DNA from: Amycolatopsis marina
Lineage (GTDB): Bacteria; Actinomycetota; Actinomycetes; Mycobacteriales; Pseudonocardiaceae
Assembly: GCF_900111885.1 (NCBI RefSeq)
Contig: NZ_FOKG01000011.1
Span: 1,650 to 65,649, forward strand
Direction: 5' to 3'
DNA length: 64,000 bases
Below are positions 33,427-42,003 of this stretch, in pieces. Below the pieces are notes generated by a model, which did not search any database, was not told the origin of the DNA, and saw only the letters and a list, made by a program, of their open reading frames with translations. Both the position numbers and the translations under genes were made by a program. Every line of letters starts with the position of its first letter. Position 1 is the first letter of the stretch.

Positions 33427-34247
33427 CCGACTCCGCCAGCCCCTTCTCCGGACGCGTCGCCGTCGTCACCGGCGGCGGTTCGGGTATCGGCAGGGCCGTC
33501 GCGACGCGCTACGGCGCCGGTGGCGGCACCGTGGTCGTGTGCGGGCGGCGCCGAGAGCCGCTGCAGGAGACCGCCGAACAGATCAGGGCCGCGGGCGGGC
33601 GGGCCGATGCCGTCGTCCTCGATGTGCGGGACGCGGACGCCGTCGCCACTGCGTTCGCGACCGTTCGTGAGCGGCACGGACGCATCGACGCCCTCGTCAA
33701 CAACGCCGCGGGCAACTTCGTCTGCCCTGGCGAGAAGCTCAGTCCCGGCGGCTGGCGAGCCGTCATCGACATCGTGTTGAACGGGACGTTTCACTGCACG
33801 CGGGCCGCGGCGGACACGATGCTCGGGCAAGGCTCCGGCAGCGTGCTCTCGGTTATCGCCAGCTATGCCTGGCACGGTCATCCCGGCACGGTGCACAGCG
33901 CGGCAGCCAAGGCGGGAGTGCTCGCCATGACCCGAACCCTGGCCGTGGAGTGGGCGGACCGTGGAGTCCGGCTGAACTGCATCGCTCCCGGTCCCACGGA
34001 GACGGCGGGCGCGGGCGCGGCCCTGTGGGCCGAGCCTGCCAGTCGGGAGCGGGTGCTCGCGAGCGTGCCGCAGGCCAGGACGGCGGGCACCGGCGAGATC
34101 GCCGAGGCCGCGGCTTTCCTGCTGGACGATCGCGCCGCCTACATCACCGGCGAGGTACTGACCGTGGACGGTGGCCAATGGCTCGGCAAACAGGTCTACG
34201 GCACCCCACTGGCGCAGGTGCGGGAGGCTGGCGATGATCGGCGCTGA
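33423..34247 (+). CDS. SDR similar to 2,4-dienoyl-CoA reductase
   Basis: A 274-residue SDR. NADPH motif TGGGSGIGRAVA (about 16-27), NNAAGNFVCPGEKLSPGGW (near 93) and SVIASYAWHGHPGTVHSAAAKAG-type active-site stretch, where Y-x-x-x-K is replaced by S-A-A-A-K. The NFVCP segment and the Ser-x3-Lys arrangement are those of mitochondrial/peroxisomal 2,4-dienoyl-CoA reductases, which suggests an unsaturated acyl-CoA substrate. ATG 33423 overlaps the ligase stop (ATGA) and its own end overlaps the aldehyde dehydrogenase by 14 bp. Confidence 0.82.
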   Translation: MTDSASPFSGRVAVVTGGGSGIGRAVATRYGAGGGTVVVCGRRREPLQETAEQIRAAGGRADAVVLDVRDADAVATAFATVRERHGRIDALVNNAAGNFVCPGEKLSPGGWRAVIDIVLNGTFHCTRAAADTMLGQGSGSVLSVIASYAWHGHPGTVHSAAAKAGVLAMTRTLAVEWADRGVRLNCIAPGPTETAGAGAALWAEPASRERVLASVPQARTAGTGEIAEAAAFLLDDRAAYITGEVLTVDGGQWLGKQVYGTPLAQVREAGDDRR

Positions 34248-35643
34248 GCACCAGGGAGATGTGTTCGTCGACGGGGTCTGGCGGCCGGTCCCGGCGAAGG
34301 TCGCGGTGCACGATCCCGCGACCGGAGCCGTCGTCGGCCACGCCGCGGACGCCGGGCCCGGGGACGCCGACCGGGCGGTCGCCGCCGCGGCACGGCAGCT
34401 GCCCGTATGGGCGGAGGTGCCATACCCGGCGCGCGCGGCCGTGCTCGCGGATCTGGTGGGCCGGTTGCGGGAGCGGCGTGCGGAGTTGATCGAAACGGTG
34501 GTCGCCGAGGTCGGTTGCCCGGTCACCGTCACCGCCGAGGTCCAGGTGGACGTGGCGATCGAGGTGGTGGAGCACTACGCCTCGCTCGTTCGCACCAGGA
34601 CGGGACGCGAGGAGGTGGCCAACTCGATACTGCACGAGGTGCCCGCCGGCGTGGTCGCCTTGATCACGCCGTGGAACTACCCGCTCTACCAGTTGGCGGC
34701 CAAGGTGGCCCCGGCACTCGCGGCAGGCTGCACGATCGTCGCCAAGCCTGCCGAGCTGACTCCGTTGAGCGCGTACCTGTTCGCCGAGGCGGTCTCCGAG
34801 ACGACGTTGCCGCCCGGTGTGTTCAACCTGGTGCCCGGTTCCGGTCGTGTCGTCGGCGCGGCGCTGGCGGCGCACCCGGACGTCGACGTGGTCTCCTTCA
34901 CCGGCTCCACAGTCGTGGGCACGCAGGTGATGGCCGCGGCCGCGGGTTCGGTCAAGCGGGTCTGCCTCGAACTCGGCGGCAAGTCCGCCAGCGTCGTGCT
35001 GCCGGAGGCGGACATCGAGGAAGCGGTGGCCGCGACGGTCGCCTCGGCCACTCTGAACTCCGGGCAGACGTGCAGTGCGTGGACCCGGCTGGTCGTGCCG
35101 AAGCACCACTACGCGGCGGTGCTGGAGCAGGCCGAGGCAGGTATGCGAGCGGTGCGCGTAGGCGACCCCCGCGACCCTGGGACTGAGAACGGGCCGTTGG
35201 TTTCGGCGGACCAGCAGCAACGGGTGGCCGGCTTCGTCGCCAGAGCGGAGGCGAGCGGAGCCCGGATACTCGGGCGGCGCGGCGACCTTCCCCGGTATGG
35301 GCACTACTCCCCTCCCCTCGTCGTCGCGGGCGCCGCCCCGGACTGGGAGATCGCGCAGGAGGAGGTGTTCGGTCCGGTGCTCGTGGTGTTGCCCTATCGC
35401 ACCGAGGCCGAGGCACTGGAGATCGCCGCCGGAACGCGGTATGGGTTGCACGGCGCGGTCTGGGGTGAGCCGGAACGCGCCACGGACCTCGCACGACGGA
35501 TGCGGGCGGGGCAGATCGACGTGAACGGCGCGGCCGGCAACCTGCACGCCCCGTTCGGTGGCTTCAAGCAGTCGGGCATCGGCCGCGAACTCGGTCTTGA
35601 AGGGCTACGCGAGTTCGTCGAGGTGGTCGCGGTGCAGCAGTAG
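34234..35643 (+). CDS. Aldehyde dehydrogenase
   Basis: A 469-residue NAD(P)+ aldehyde dehydrogenase. TPWNYPLYQ (145-153) holds the oxyanion Asn, Glu246 lies in CLELGGKSASVV and the nucleophile Cys280 in NSGQTCSAWTR. The C-terminal NAAGNLHAPFGGFKQSGIGRE-type end (AGNLHAPFGGFKQSG) is standard. In context it would oxidise the aldehyde produced by the amine oxidase to the acid used by the acyl-CoA ligase. The ATG at 34234, inside the SDR end, was chosen because GCTGGC-type spacing is weak but the protein then aligns with family length; longer starts read SDR DNA. It is the last gene of the operon. Confidence 0.88.
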   Translation: MIGAEHQGDVFVDGVWRPVPAKVAVHDPATGAVVGHAADAGPGDADRAVAAAARQLPVWAEVPYPARAAVLADLVGRLRERRAELIETVVAEVGCPVTVTAEVQVDVAIEVVEHYASLVRTRTGREEVANSILHEVPAGVVALITPWNYPLYQLAAKVAPALAAGCTIVAKPAELTPLSAYLFAEAVSETTLPPGVFNLVPGSGRVVGAALAAHPDVDVVSFTGSTVVGTQVMAAAAGSVKRVCLELGGKSASVVLPEADIEEAVAATVASATLNSGQTCSAWTRLVVPKHHYAAVLEQAEAGMRAVRVGDPRDPGTENGPLVSADQQQRVAGFVARAEASGARILGRRGDLPRYGHYSPPLVVAGAAPDWEIAQEEVFGPVLVVLPYRTEAEALEIAAGTRYGLHGAVWGEPERATDLARRMRAGQIDVNGAAGNLHAPFGGFKQSGIGRELGLEGLREFVEVVAVQQ

Positions 35644-35685
35644 CCAGTTGGCAACCACGCGCCGCTCACCGTCGCCGGGTTCTGG

Positions 35686-36168
35686 TCAGTCCGTGAAGCT
35701 GCCGGTCAGGTTGGCGGTGTTGTTGCTGCCGGGAGAGCCCGCTCCCCCGGTCCGGGTCACCAGCTTCCCGTCCACCGTGGCCGTCGCCGACAGGCTTCCG
35801 CCACTGTGCCGCATGGTCAGCCTCCATTCGTGACGTCCGGTTCCGTACGGGACCTCGACCGTCTTACGCCAGGGTGGCTTCACCGCCTTCTCCTCGCTGA
35901 CCTTCCCGTCGAGGGTGAAGGTGAGGGAGGACAGGGTGGCCGTGCCGGTCACCTCCAACTCGAGGACGTGTTCTTCCGCCGCCGGACTCGACGAGGTTGT
36001 TGCTGTGTTGGGCTCCGCAGGCGGGGCGGTGGCCGACGGCGCCGGCTGCCCGCACGCGGTGAGCAGGCTCGCGCCCGCCAGCAGTGCGACGACGCCTTTT
36101 CGCCGCAAGCTGGACAGCAGACCTGCGGTGCGGAGAACCCGTCCCTCCCGCGCTGCGCCGATTTCCAC
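35686..36168 (-). CDS. Putative lipoprotein (MmpS-like domain)
   Basis: About 160 residues. A GTG at 36168 with GGAG 5 nt upstream starts a peptide whose hydrophobic stretch ends in the lipobox LTAC (GVVALLAGASLLTAC). After a Pro/Ala/Thr linker, the mature domain has alternating beta strands (HVLELEVTGTATLSSLTFTL, then WRLTMRHSGGSLSATATVDG). This outline resembles the MmpS/DUF-type beta-sandwich lipoproteins of actinobacteria. Location is the outer face of the membrane. It is convergent with the aldehyde dehydrogenase gene, 42 bp away. A longer ATG start at 36276 would put over 60 residues before the signal helix and is less likely. Confidence 0.6.
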   Translation of the reverse strand: MEIGAAREGRVLRTAGLLSSLRRKGVVALLAGASLLTACGQPAPSATAPPAEPNTATTSSSPAAEEHVLELEVTGTATLSSLTFTLDGKVSEEKAVKPPWRKTVEVPYGTGRHEWRLTMRHSGGSLSATATVDGKLVTRTGGAGSPGSNNTANLTGSFTD

Positions 36169-36424
36169 GATCGCTCCGTTCCGTTGCCACAGTTCGCATT
36201 CCGCCAGGCAATCCTGACTGACGCTGCCCGCACGCACAGGCACGTGGCAGGAGCCTGCCAACGGCGTCGTGGTCATCTCATGCGCCGGTCGTAGCCGATG
36301 GACCTGCCGAGGTCGTCCGGCTCAGCGAAGTGCTGCCGCGGACACAGCCTTCGACGGTGTGTCGAGGTCGAGAACACCGGGTACGTGGAGGGTCGGAAGA
36401 CAGCTAGCGCCAAATGGAGGTGTG

Positions 36425-36832
36425 ATGAAGGAGCACGAGGTCGTTGCCGCCGTGCGGAAAACTGTCGGGTTGAGCGACGCGGACACCGCCGCCACCGCCA
36501 CCCGCGCAACACTGTCCGTCCTCGCGCAGCGACTGGCGGGTCACGAGCCGCGAGACCTCGCGGCCCAGCTGCCTGCGGGGATCGCCGAAGCGTTGCCGGA
36601 CGTCGGCGGTGGTGAGGCATTCGGGGTGGAGGAGTTCTACCGCCGGGTCGCCGACACCGAAGGCCAGGGCTGCACCCAGGACAGTGCGCGTGAGCACGCC
36701 CGCGCCGTCATCGCCACACTGAAAGCCGGCGTGACCGAGGGCGAGTTCGCCGACCTGGTGTCCCAGCTGCCGGACGACTACCGGCAGGATCTGCTGACCA
36801 CCGCGCCGGTGGACGAACACAAAGGGCGGTGA
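36425..36832 (+). CDS. DUF2267 protein
   Basis: A 135-residue all-alpha protein of the DUF2267 family: VGLSDADTAATATRATLSVL, then QRLAGHEPRDLAAQLPAGIAEALP in the first repeat and ARAVIATLKAGVTEGEFADLV, then SQLPDDYRQDL in the second. Family members show this two-repeat pattern with an L-P-x-x-x-x-x-L element. Function unknown; some relatives are fused to or located near stress genes. ATG 36425 has GGAGG 5 nt upstream. It stands alone and is followed by a pseudogene. Confidence 0.8.
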   Translation: MKEHEVVAAVRKTVGLSDADTAATATRATLSVLAQRLAGHEPRDLAAQLPAGIAEALPDVGGGEAFGVEEFYRRVADTEGQGCTQDSAREHARAVIATLKAGVTEGEFADLVSQLPDDYRQDLLTTAPVDEHKGR

Positions 36833-36860
36833 CGCAGCACAGCCCAGGCACTACCAGCCG

Positions 36861-37073
36861 AAGGCGCAGTCGCGGTGGTGACCGGAGTGGTGAGCGATGC
36901 TCAGGACTTCCCGCCGGCGTCACCGGGGGAACCCCTCGCCTTGGCGGTGCGGCGACAACGGCGGTCAGGACACCTTGAGCTTCGCGTCGAGGGAACAGGT
37001 GACGAGGTTGGCTCGCATGGGTGCCAGGATCGAACGCGTTTGTTTCCACGAAGACGACGGTCATCGCCGGTGA
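36861..37073 (+). pseudogene. Frameshifted partial copy of the secreted-protein gene at 9223
   Basis: The DNA from about 36861 to 37004 is closely similar to 9497-9645: both encode VVSDAQDFPPA, the motif PGE..ALAV and DN.(G/S)QDTLSFASREQ. The copy lacks the 5' half, including the signal peptide. It also has one extra G after GCGGTGCG (near 36950), which shifts the frame. After the shift the frame closes at TGA 37071-37073. The copy is therefore non-functional. It overlaps the 3' end of the convergent methyltransferase gene. Confidence 0.75.
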
Positions 37074-37960
37074 TGCGGGTGCCGTGAACCCGGAGCATGC
37101 GTCGCGGTGTTCAAGCCGCGTGGTTTCGGCGGCGCGCCTGGTGCTTGGCCAGGAGCATCTCGTGCCCGGACTTTTTCCCAGACTGACACGTGCTTGGTGC
37201 TGTCGGCCGTGAGCTCCGAGCGGTCCCAGTCCGCCCAGCGGTACTTCAGGTCCATCCCGGCGATGCGCGCCATGAGGTCCATCTCCGCAGGCCAGGCGTA
37301 CCGGAAGGGAATACGGCGGAAACGTCCGGTTCCGTCCGGTGACACGGTGATGTGGTTCGACGTGAACGCCTGCGTTACGACGTCGTACCGGTCGAACCCG
37401 ACATATCCGTCGCCTTCGTGGCCGAACTCCATCGCGAACGGGACGGTGTCCTGCCCGGGCGGCAGGCGACGCAGATCCGGCAGACCCACCTCGACGAGGA
37501 ACAGCCCGCCTGGTCGCAGATGCGCGGCAGCGTTCCGGAAGACGTCGACCTGCGCGTCCTGGGTGACGACATTGCTGATCGTGTTGAACACCAAGTAGAC
37601 CAGCGAGTACTGACCGGCCACCCGCGTCGACGTCATGTCGCCGATCTTGACGTCGACCGCATCGCCGCCCGGCTTGCTCGGGATCCGCGTCGCCATGGCC
37701 TGGCTCAACTCGATGCCGCTCACCCGCACACCGCGCGCAGCCAGTGGCGCTCCGATCCGCCCGGTCCCGACGGCGAACTCGAGCACCGGGCCGTCGGCCA
37801 GATCCTCCAGGGCGTCCACTGCGGGCGTCACCACTTCGGGCGCGTTCGCACCACCCGGGCTGTCGTAGCCCGCGGCCACACTTTCGGGGAACCAGCCGTC
37901 CGCCGGATCGTCCCCTTGCTCGACGATGGCAGAGCCGCCTGCGTTCACCTCATCGCTCAT
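37061..37960 (-). CDS. Class I SAM-dependent methyltransferase
   Basis: A 299-residue protein. Motif I is VLEFAVGTGRIGAPLAARG (about 58-76), motif II is SGIELSQAMATRI (about 80-92), and MTSTRVAGQYSLVYLVFNTISN and GGLFLVEVGLPDL follow. The family domain normally ends near STKHVSVWEKVR. The last 30 residues here (rich in Pro, Arg and His) lie in DNA shared with the convergent pseudogene and look like an accidental extension after loss of the original stop. Substrate unknown. It is divergent from a membrane protein gene. Confidence 0.8.
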   Translation of the reverse strand: MSDEVNAGGSAIVEQGDDPADGWFPESVAAGYDSPGGANAPEVVTPAVDALEDLADGPVLEFAVGTGRIGAPLAARGVRVSGIELSQAMATRIPSKPGGDAVDVKIGDMTSTRVAGQYSLVYLVFNTISNVVTQDAQVDVFRNAAAHLRPGGLFLVEVGLPDLRRLPPGQDTVPFAMEFGHEGDGYVGFDRYDVVTQAFTSNHITVSPDGTGRFRRIPFRYAWPAEMDLMARIAGMDLKYRWADWDRSELTADSTKHVSVWEKVRARDAPGQAPGAPPKPRGLNTATHAPGSRHPHHRR

Positions 37961-38107
37961 GATTCCCGGACGCTACGCTCGATGCCGTCCGCTCCGCACT
38001 TCGATTTCTGAGCCCTCTGGTCACCGCGAGCCGGTCGGCCGAAGGGTTCAGCGTGCCCTTTCGAGGAATCCCGCGTCGGCGAGGCGACGGTTCGATACGT
38101 TGGCGGA

Positions 38108-38929
38108 GTGAGTGCGCAAGTTGCCCCCCGGCGCGTCATCGTCACCGTGCTCCTGCCGTGGCTCACCGCCAAGTTCCTGTTCAAACCCAGAGTCGGACCA
38201 CTCCGAAAAGACCGGATACTGGACCGGCTCGCATTCTGGCGATCTGTGGTCGGCATGGCTGTGATCATGGCTACCACCTACCGATACCAGGAAGCTTGGG
38301 AAGTTCCGGGCAAGAACCTCCTGAAGGCGTTGCAAACCGGGGCGCTTGCTCTGCTGCTGCCACCCCTGTCGTTCCTCGTGATACTCGTGGTGACCCGCCC
38401 CGGCCGTCGCACTCGACTCCTGCCCGGCGCGCGGCGTCTACTCGGGCGTGCGGCCCTCGCGTTGATCTCCTTCTTTCTGCCGTTCCTGTTGATCGTCGTA
38501 GGTGGCGCGAACGTCAACATCACCAACCCGCACCCAGGGGCAGCAGTAGTCTTCATTCTTGCGATACCCCTGATGATCGCCTCGGCGTTCTGGTTCTACT
38601 GCTTCTGGTGCTGCACGATCTACTGGGCAGCGCGGACCGGCTTCTGGACGGGCGAAATCCACCCACTGCTCGCTCCGATCGGCACAACGGTTCTCATGCT
38701 GCTGATCAGCGGCGCGGAGATCATCTGGGGCGGCGCCGACACCGTGCCCCACCCGCTCTGGCTGACACTGAACCTGTGCGGGATCGCCACAGCACTGGTG
38801 CTGGCCTTCTCCGAATACCGACACCTCCGGGCAAGCGGCTACCGGCTCCGTGAAGGACCAGAACCGGTAATTTCGCGTCAGGCGTGCGACCACCCCGAAG
38901 AACCCGCCACTCCAGCAGGTAGGACGTGA
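38108..38929 (+). CDS. Hypothetical integral membrane protein
   Basis: A 273-residue protein starting with GTG. About six hydrophobic helices: FWRSVVGMAVIMATTY, ALALLLPPLSFLVILVV, ALALISFFLPFLLIVVGG, AVVFILAIPLMIASAFWFYC, GTTVLMLLISGAEIIWGG and LWLTLNLCGIATALVLAF. No family is recognised. The cytoplasmic tail is acidic. It is divergent from the methyltransferase gene with about 150 bp between them. Confidence 0.6.
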   Translation: MSAQVAPRRVIVTVLLPWLTAKFLFKPRVGPLRKDRILDRLAFWRSVVGMAVIMATTYRYQEAWEVPGKNLLKALQTGALALLLPPLSFLVILVVTRPGRRTRLLPGARRLLGRAALALISFFLPFLLIVVGGANVNITNPHPGAAVVFILAIPLMIASAFWFYCFWCCTIYWAARTGFWTGEIHPLLAPIGTTVLMLLISGAEIIWGGADTVPHPLWLTLNLCGIATALVLAFSEYRHLRASGYRLREGPEPVISRQACDHPEEPATPAGRT

Positions 38930-38998
38930 CCTCACACGCAAAGCTGTCGCCCTAGGTCACGAAGGTCGACAACTGGGCCGTCTCGCGTTGGCACGGGC

Positions 38999-39457
38999 TC
39001 ACGATCGCCTTCGGACGGCTGTCGTGTCACTCGCCAGCGGCCGTCCGTCCGCGGCCTTGGGGACGACCTGCGGAACGGCCGTGCCGTGTTCGTCGACCAG
39101 GATCGAATGCGTCTCCCCTGGCTCGAAGGCGTGTCGCTCCCCCCATTGACGAAGCGTGACGATCACGGGGAACAGGTCCTTGCCTGCCGCGGTGAGCGCG
39201 TACACCCTTCGTTTTCCCGACGGGGCCTCAACCTGGGTGATCAGGCCGTGATCGACGAGTTTGCGGAGCCGATCGGTGAGGATGTTGCGGGCGATGCCCG
39301 TGCGCTGCTGAAAGTCGGTGAACGAACGGGCTCCGTCCATCGCGTCCCGGACGATCAGCAGGCTCCACCGATCCCCGATCACATCCACCGCCCGTGCAAC
39401 CGGGCACTCCGGGTCCGTCCACGCGATGCCCTGCCTCGCCATGATGTCGCGTGCCAT
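38999..39457 (-). CDS. HxlR-family transcriptional regulator
   Basis: A 152-residue winged-helix protein: CPVARAVDVIGDRWSLLIVRDA, then MDGARSFTDFQQRTGIARNILTDRLRKL and a basic wing. The N-terminal Cys in PECPVA is the conserved HxlR cysteine, often a redox or electrophile sensor. ATG 39457 has GGAGGGG 4 nt upstream. It is divergent from an MFS exporter gene, and a perfect 15-bp palindrome lies between them, so it probably controls that exporter. Confidence 0.88.
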   Translation of the reverse strand: MARDIMARQGIAWTDPECPVARAVDVIGDRWSLLIVRDAMDGARSFTDFQQRTGIARNILTDRLRKLVDHGLITQVEAPSGKRRVYALTAAGKDLFPVIVTLRQWGERHAFEPGETHSILVDEHGTAVPQVVPKAADGRPLASDTTAVRRRS

Positions 39458-39509
39458 CACCCCTCCAATGAGTTGCGTAGTGAAACCATTCTGGCCTACT
39501 CTCCAAAGA

Positions 39510-39524
39510 GTTGCAATCTGCAAC
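39510..39524 (+). promoter_or_regulatory. Probable HxlR operator
   Basis: GTTGCAATCTGCAAC is a perfect inverted repeat (GTTGCA and TGCAAC around ATC), 18 bp before the GTG start of the MFS gene and 53 bp before the hxlR start. A further GTTGC half site lies at about 39469-39473. Confidence 0.6.
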
Positions 39525-39541
39525 CAACCAGGGAGGTGGCG

Positions 39542-40783
39542 GTGGGGCAGGGAACAAGGCTGCTGCTGGCGGTGGTGTGCGGGGTGGCGGTCGCCAGCGT
39601 CTATGCCGGGCAGCCGATATTGGGCTCAATGGGATACGACCTCGGCGTTTCCCGCGACTCGGTCGGCTGGTTCGTGGCCGTGGGGCAACTCGGCTACCTC
39701 GCCGGACTGGTGCTGCTGGTACCGCTGGGTGACATGTTCGACCGCAGAGGCTTGATCGCCGCGCACCTGGCCATGGTGGCGGTCGGCCTGACGGTGACCG
39801 CGACCGCGACAGTTGCCTGGGTGGCGTTCAGCGGTTTGGCGGTCGCCGGTGTGTTCGCGGTGGTGGTGCAGACAACGGTCGCTTACACGGCCTCGATCTC
39901 CCCGCCCGACAAGCGAGGACGCAATCTCGGTGTCGTCACCTCCGGGGTCGTGGTCGGCATCCTCGGTTCCCGGGTCGTGACAGGAAGCCTGGCGGACCTG
40001 TGGGGCTGGCGCAGCAGTTACCTCGTGCTGGCGGGCCTCGCCGCCGCCCTCAGCCTGCTCAGCCTCGCCGCGTTGCCGGCGGACGTGCGCACCGGCGCCG
40101 AACGGTACGGAAAGGTCATCCGAGCCCTGGGCGGGCTGTTCGCTCAGCCGACATTCCTCAGCCGGGGGCTGATCGCCTTCTTCCTCTTCGCCTCCTTCGG
40201 CACCCTCTGGAGTGGCCTGGCGCTACCCCTGGCCAGTGAGCCGTGGCAGCTGAGCGAAGCGCAGATCGGACTGTTCGGCGTAGCCGGGCTCGCCGGCGCT
40301 CTGGGCGCCGCCCGATCCGGCCGTTGGAGCGACGCCGGGCACGCCGGCCGGGTCACGGGCATCGCTCTCGCCCTCCTGCTCGGCTCCTGGTCAGCGATCG
40401 GACCTCTCGGCTGGTCGCTGCTTCCGCTGATCCTCGGCGTGATTGTGCTCGACTTCGCCGTCCAGGTAGTACACGTCGGCAACCAGCACATCCTCACCGC
40501 CGCATACGCCAATCGCACCAGCAGCGCCATCGGCGGATACATGGTCTTCTACTCCCTCGGATCCGCGTTCGGAGCCACCGCGACCACCGCCCTCTTCGAT
40601 GTCGCAGGCTGGACAGGCCCCACCGTCCTCGGGGCGGCACTCGCGCTCTGCGCGCTCGTCACCTGGGCACTTGCCGACGGCATGACCATCTGCCGCAGGC
40701 GCCGCGCGCGCCGTCCGATGGCAGCGGAACCCAGCTGCGCTGGTTCCCCTTGCCGTGACCTGAACGTCCTCAACTGCCGATGA
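39542..40783 (+). CDS. MFS drug-type exporter
   Basis: A 413-residue carrier with 12 predicted helices and the MFS loop-2 signature VPLGDMFDRRGLI near residue 60. The second half begins near LFAQPTFLSRGLIAFFLF. It resembles YbcL/araJ-type exporters. GTG 39542 has GGGAGG 5 nt upstream. It is divergent from an HxlR regulator; such pairs often handle toxic small molecules or electrophiles. Substrate unknown. The last 20 residues are basic and Cys-containing (CRRRRARR, SPCRDLNVLNCR). Confidence 0.82.
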   Translation: MGQGTRLLLAVVCGVAVASVYAGQPILGSMGYDLGVSRDSVGWFVAVGQLGYLAGLVLLVPLGDMFDRRGLIAAHLAMVAVGLTVTATATVAWVAFSGLAVAGVFAVVVQTTVAYTASISPPDKRGRNLGVVTSGVVVGILGSRVVTGSLADLWGWRSSYLVLAGLAAALSLLSLAALPADVRTGAERYGKVIRALGGLFAQPTFLSRGLIAFFLFASFGTLWSGLALPLASEPWQLSEAQIGLFGVAGLAGALGAARSGRWSDAGHAGRVTGIALALLLGSWSAIGPLGWSLLPLILGVIVLDFAVQVVHVGNQHILTAAYANRTSSAIGGYMVFYSLGSAFGATATTALFDVAGWTGPTVLGAALALCALVTWALADGMTICRRRRARRPMAAEPSCAGSPCRDLNVLNCR

Positions 40784-40830
40784 GCACGTCTGAGCCACCT
40801 TGGTCCGACCCGGCACCGCGGCTCGCGTTC

Positions 40831-41478
40831 TCAATTGCTCCTGACCACGCGGTACTTCAGGTGCGTCACGCCTGGCGCCTCGATCGCCCGTACCTGCTCC
40901 AGGTTGACCCGCGGCGACAGGTTGTCCAGCAGGCGGGCGCCGCCACCGAGGACGACCGGCACCACGTGCAGTTCCAGCTCGTCGAGCAGCCCGGCGGCCA
41001 GGTACTGATTGATCGTCTGCGCACCGCCGTGAACCATGACGTCCCCGTCCCCGGCCGCCTCGCGAGCCTGCTCGTGGGCCGACTCGATCCCATCGGTCAC
41101 GAAGATGTACGTGGTGTCCGAGAGGGACATCGACCTTCGCGGATGGTGGGTGAGCACGAACGTCGGGACGTGGAACGGCGGATCCTCGCCCCACCAACCG
41201 GTCCATGACTCGTCCCACAGTCCGGAGCGGCCGCCGCCGAAGAACATGTTGCGGCCCATGATCCCGGCACCCACGTCGGTCTGCCTTTCCTCCATGACCT
41301 GTGTGCTGGCGTTGACCTCGCCGCCCGCCTTGCCGTGCGCCTCGCGCCAGGCCTCCAACCCGACTGCCCAGTCGTGCAGTCTCTCACCGCCCTCGCCGAG
41401 CGGGTTCTCCATGCTCTGATCGGGCCCGGCTACGTATCCATCGACGGAAACCGAAATGTCGGCGCGAACTTTGCTCAT
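40831..41478 (-). CDS. Dihydrofolate-reductase-fold (RibD C-terminal-like) reductase
   Basis: A 215-residue protein. It begins KVRADISVSVDGYVAGPDQSMENPLGEGGERLHDW, the pattern of the DHFR/RibD_C family used by many small NAD(P)H-dependent reductases. Further family features are IMGRNMFFGG and GDVMVHGGAQTINQYLAAGLLDELELHVVPVVLGGGARLLD. The last is the RibD_C hallmark. It lies 75 bp after the YdeI/DUF1905 gene on the same strand and could be the last member of the ATP-grasp operon. Substrate unknown. Confidence 0.85.
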   Translation of the reverse strand: MSKVRADISVSVDGYVAGPDQSMENPLGEGGERLHDWAVGLEAWREAHGKAGGEVNASTQVMEERQTDVGAGIMGRNMFFGGGRSGLWDESWTGWWGEDPPFHVPTFVLTHHPRRSMSLSDTTYIFVTDGIESAHEQAREAAGDGDVMVHGGAQTINQYLAAGLLDELELHVVPVVLGGGARLLDNLSPRVNLEQVRAIEAPGVTHLKYRVVRSN

Positions 41479-41553
41479 CGTTCCTCCTGTGTCAGCTGTG
41501 CCGACTGTCGGGAGGTAGACAAGCTGGGTCCCGGAAACTCATCGGTCCAACGA

Positions 41554-42003
41554 CTAGCGAGCCCTGCCTTCGCGGAGCATGGCCACCGACTTCGCCACAC
41601 GGGCCGCGCGCGTCTCCGCCTTCTTCGCACTGGTGACCTGGTGCACGTGCCACGACTGCTTGCTGTGCGAAAGGGTGTCCCAGAACGCTTTGGCATTCAG
41701 GTCGGCGGCCAGAGCCGCGGCGAGGTCGCCGGGCACCTCCGTCTCGCGAGGCGCGGTGTCCAGCTCCACGTCGACGTCGAGCACTTGACCGGTCTCGATA
41801 CCTGCTTCCTCGCGCCGCGCCGCACTCACCCCAAGCAGATAGCGGCCACCCATCTTCGCGACAGAGGTCCGGAACGCGAAGTGGTTGACGGTGACGGTCA
41901 CCTTCGGGTGGCCGCCACCGCCCAGCTTCTCGACAACCGACTCCGGCACCTCGAAGCCCGCGGCTGTCTTGCCGGTCGATTCCAGCTCAGCTTGAAATCT
42001 CAT
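41554..42003 (-). CDS. YdeI/OmpD-associated family protein with DUF1905
   Basis: A 149-residue protein. Residues about 1-85 are a DUF1905 beta-barrel-like domain (MRFQAELESTGKTAAGFEVPESVVEKLG), and the C-terminal part (ALAADLNAKAFWDTLSHSKQ, then a basic ARAARVAKSVAMLREG tail) is the YdeI bacteriocin-protection/OmpD-associated helical domain. The role of this two-domain type is unclear. It overlaps the papain-like gene upstream by 4 bp, which ties it to that operon. Confidence 0.82.
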   Translation of the reverse strand: MRFQAELESTGKTAAGFEVPESVVEKLGGGGHPKVTVTVNHFAFRTSVAKMGGRYLLGVSAARREEAGIETGQVLDVDVELDTAPRETEVPGDLAAALAADLNAKAFWDTLSHSKQSWHVHQVTSAKKAETRAARVAKSVAMLREGRAR

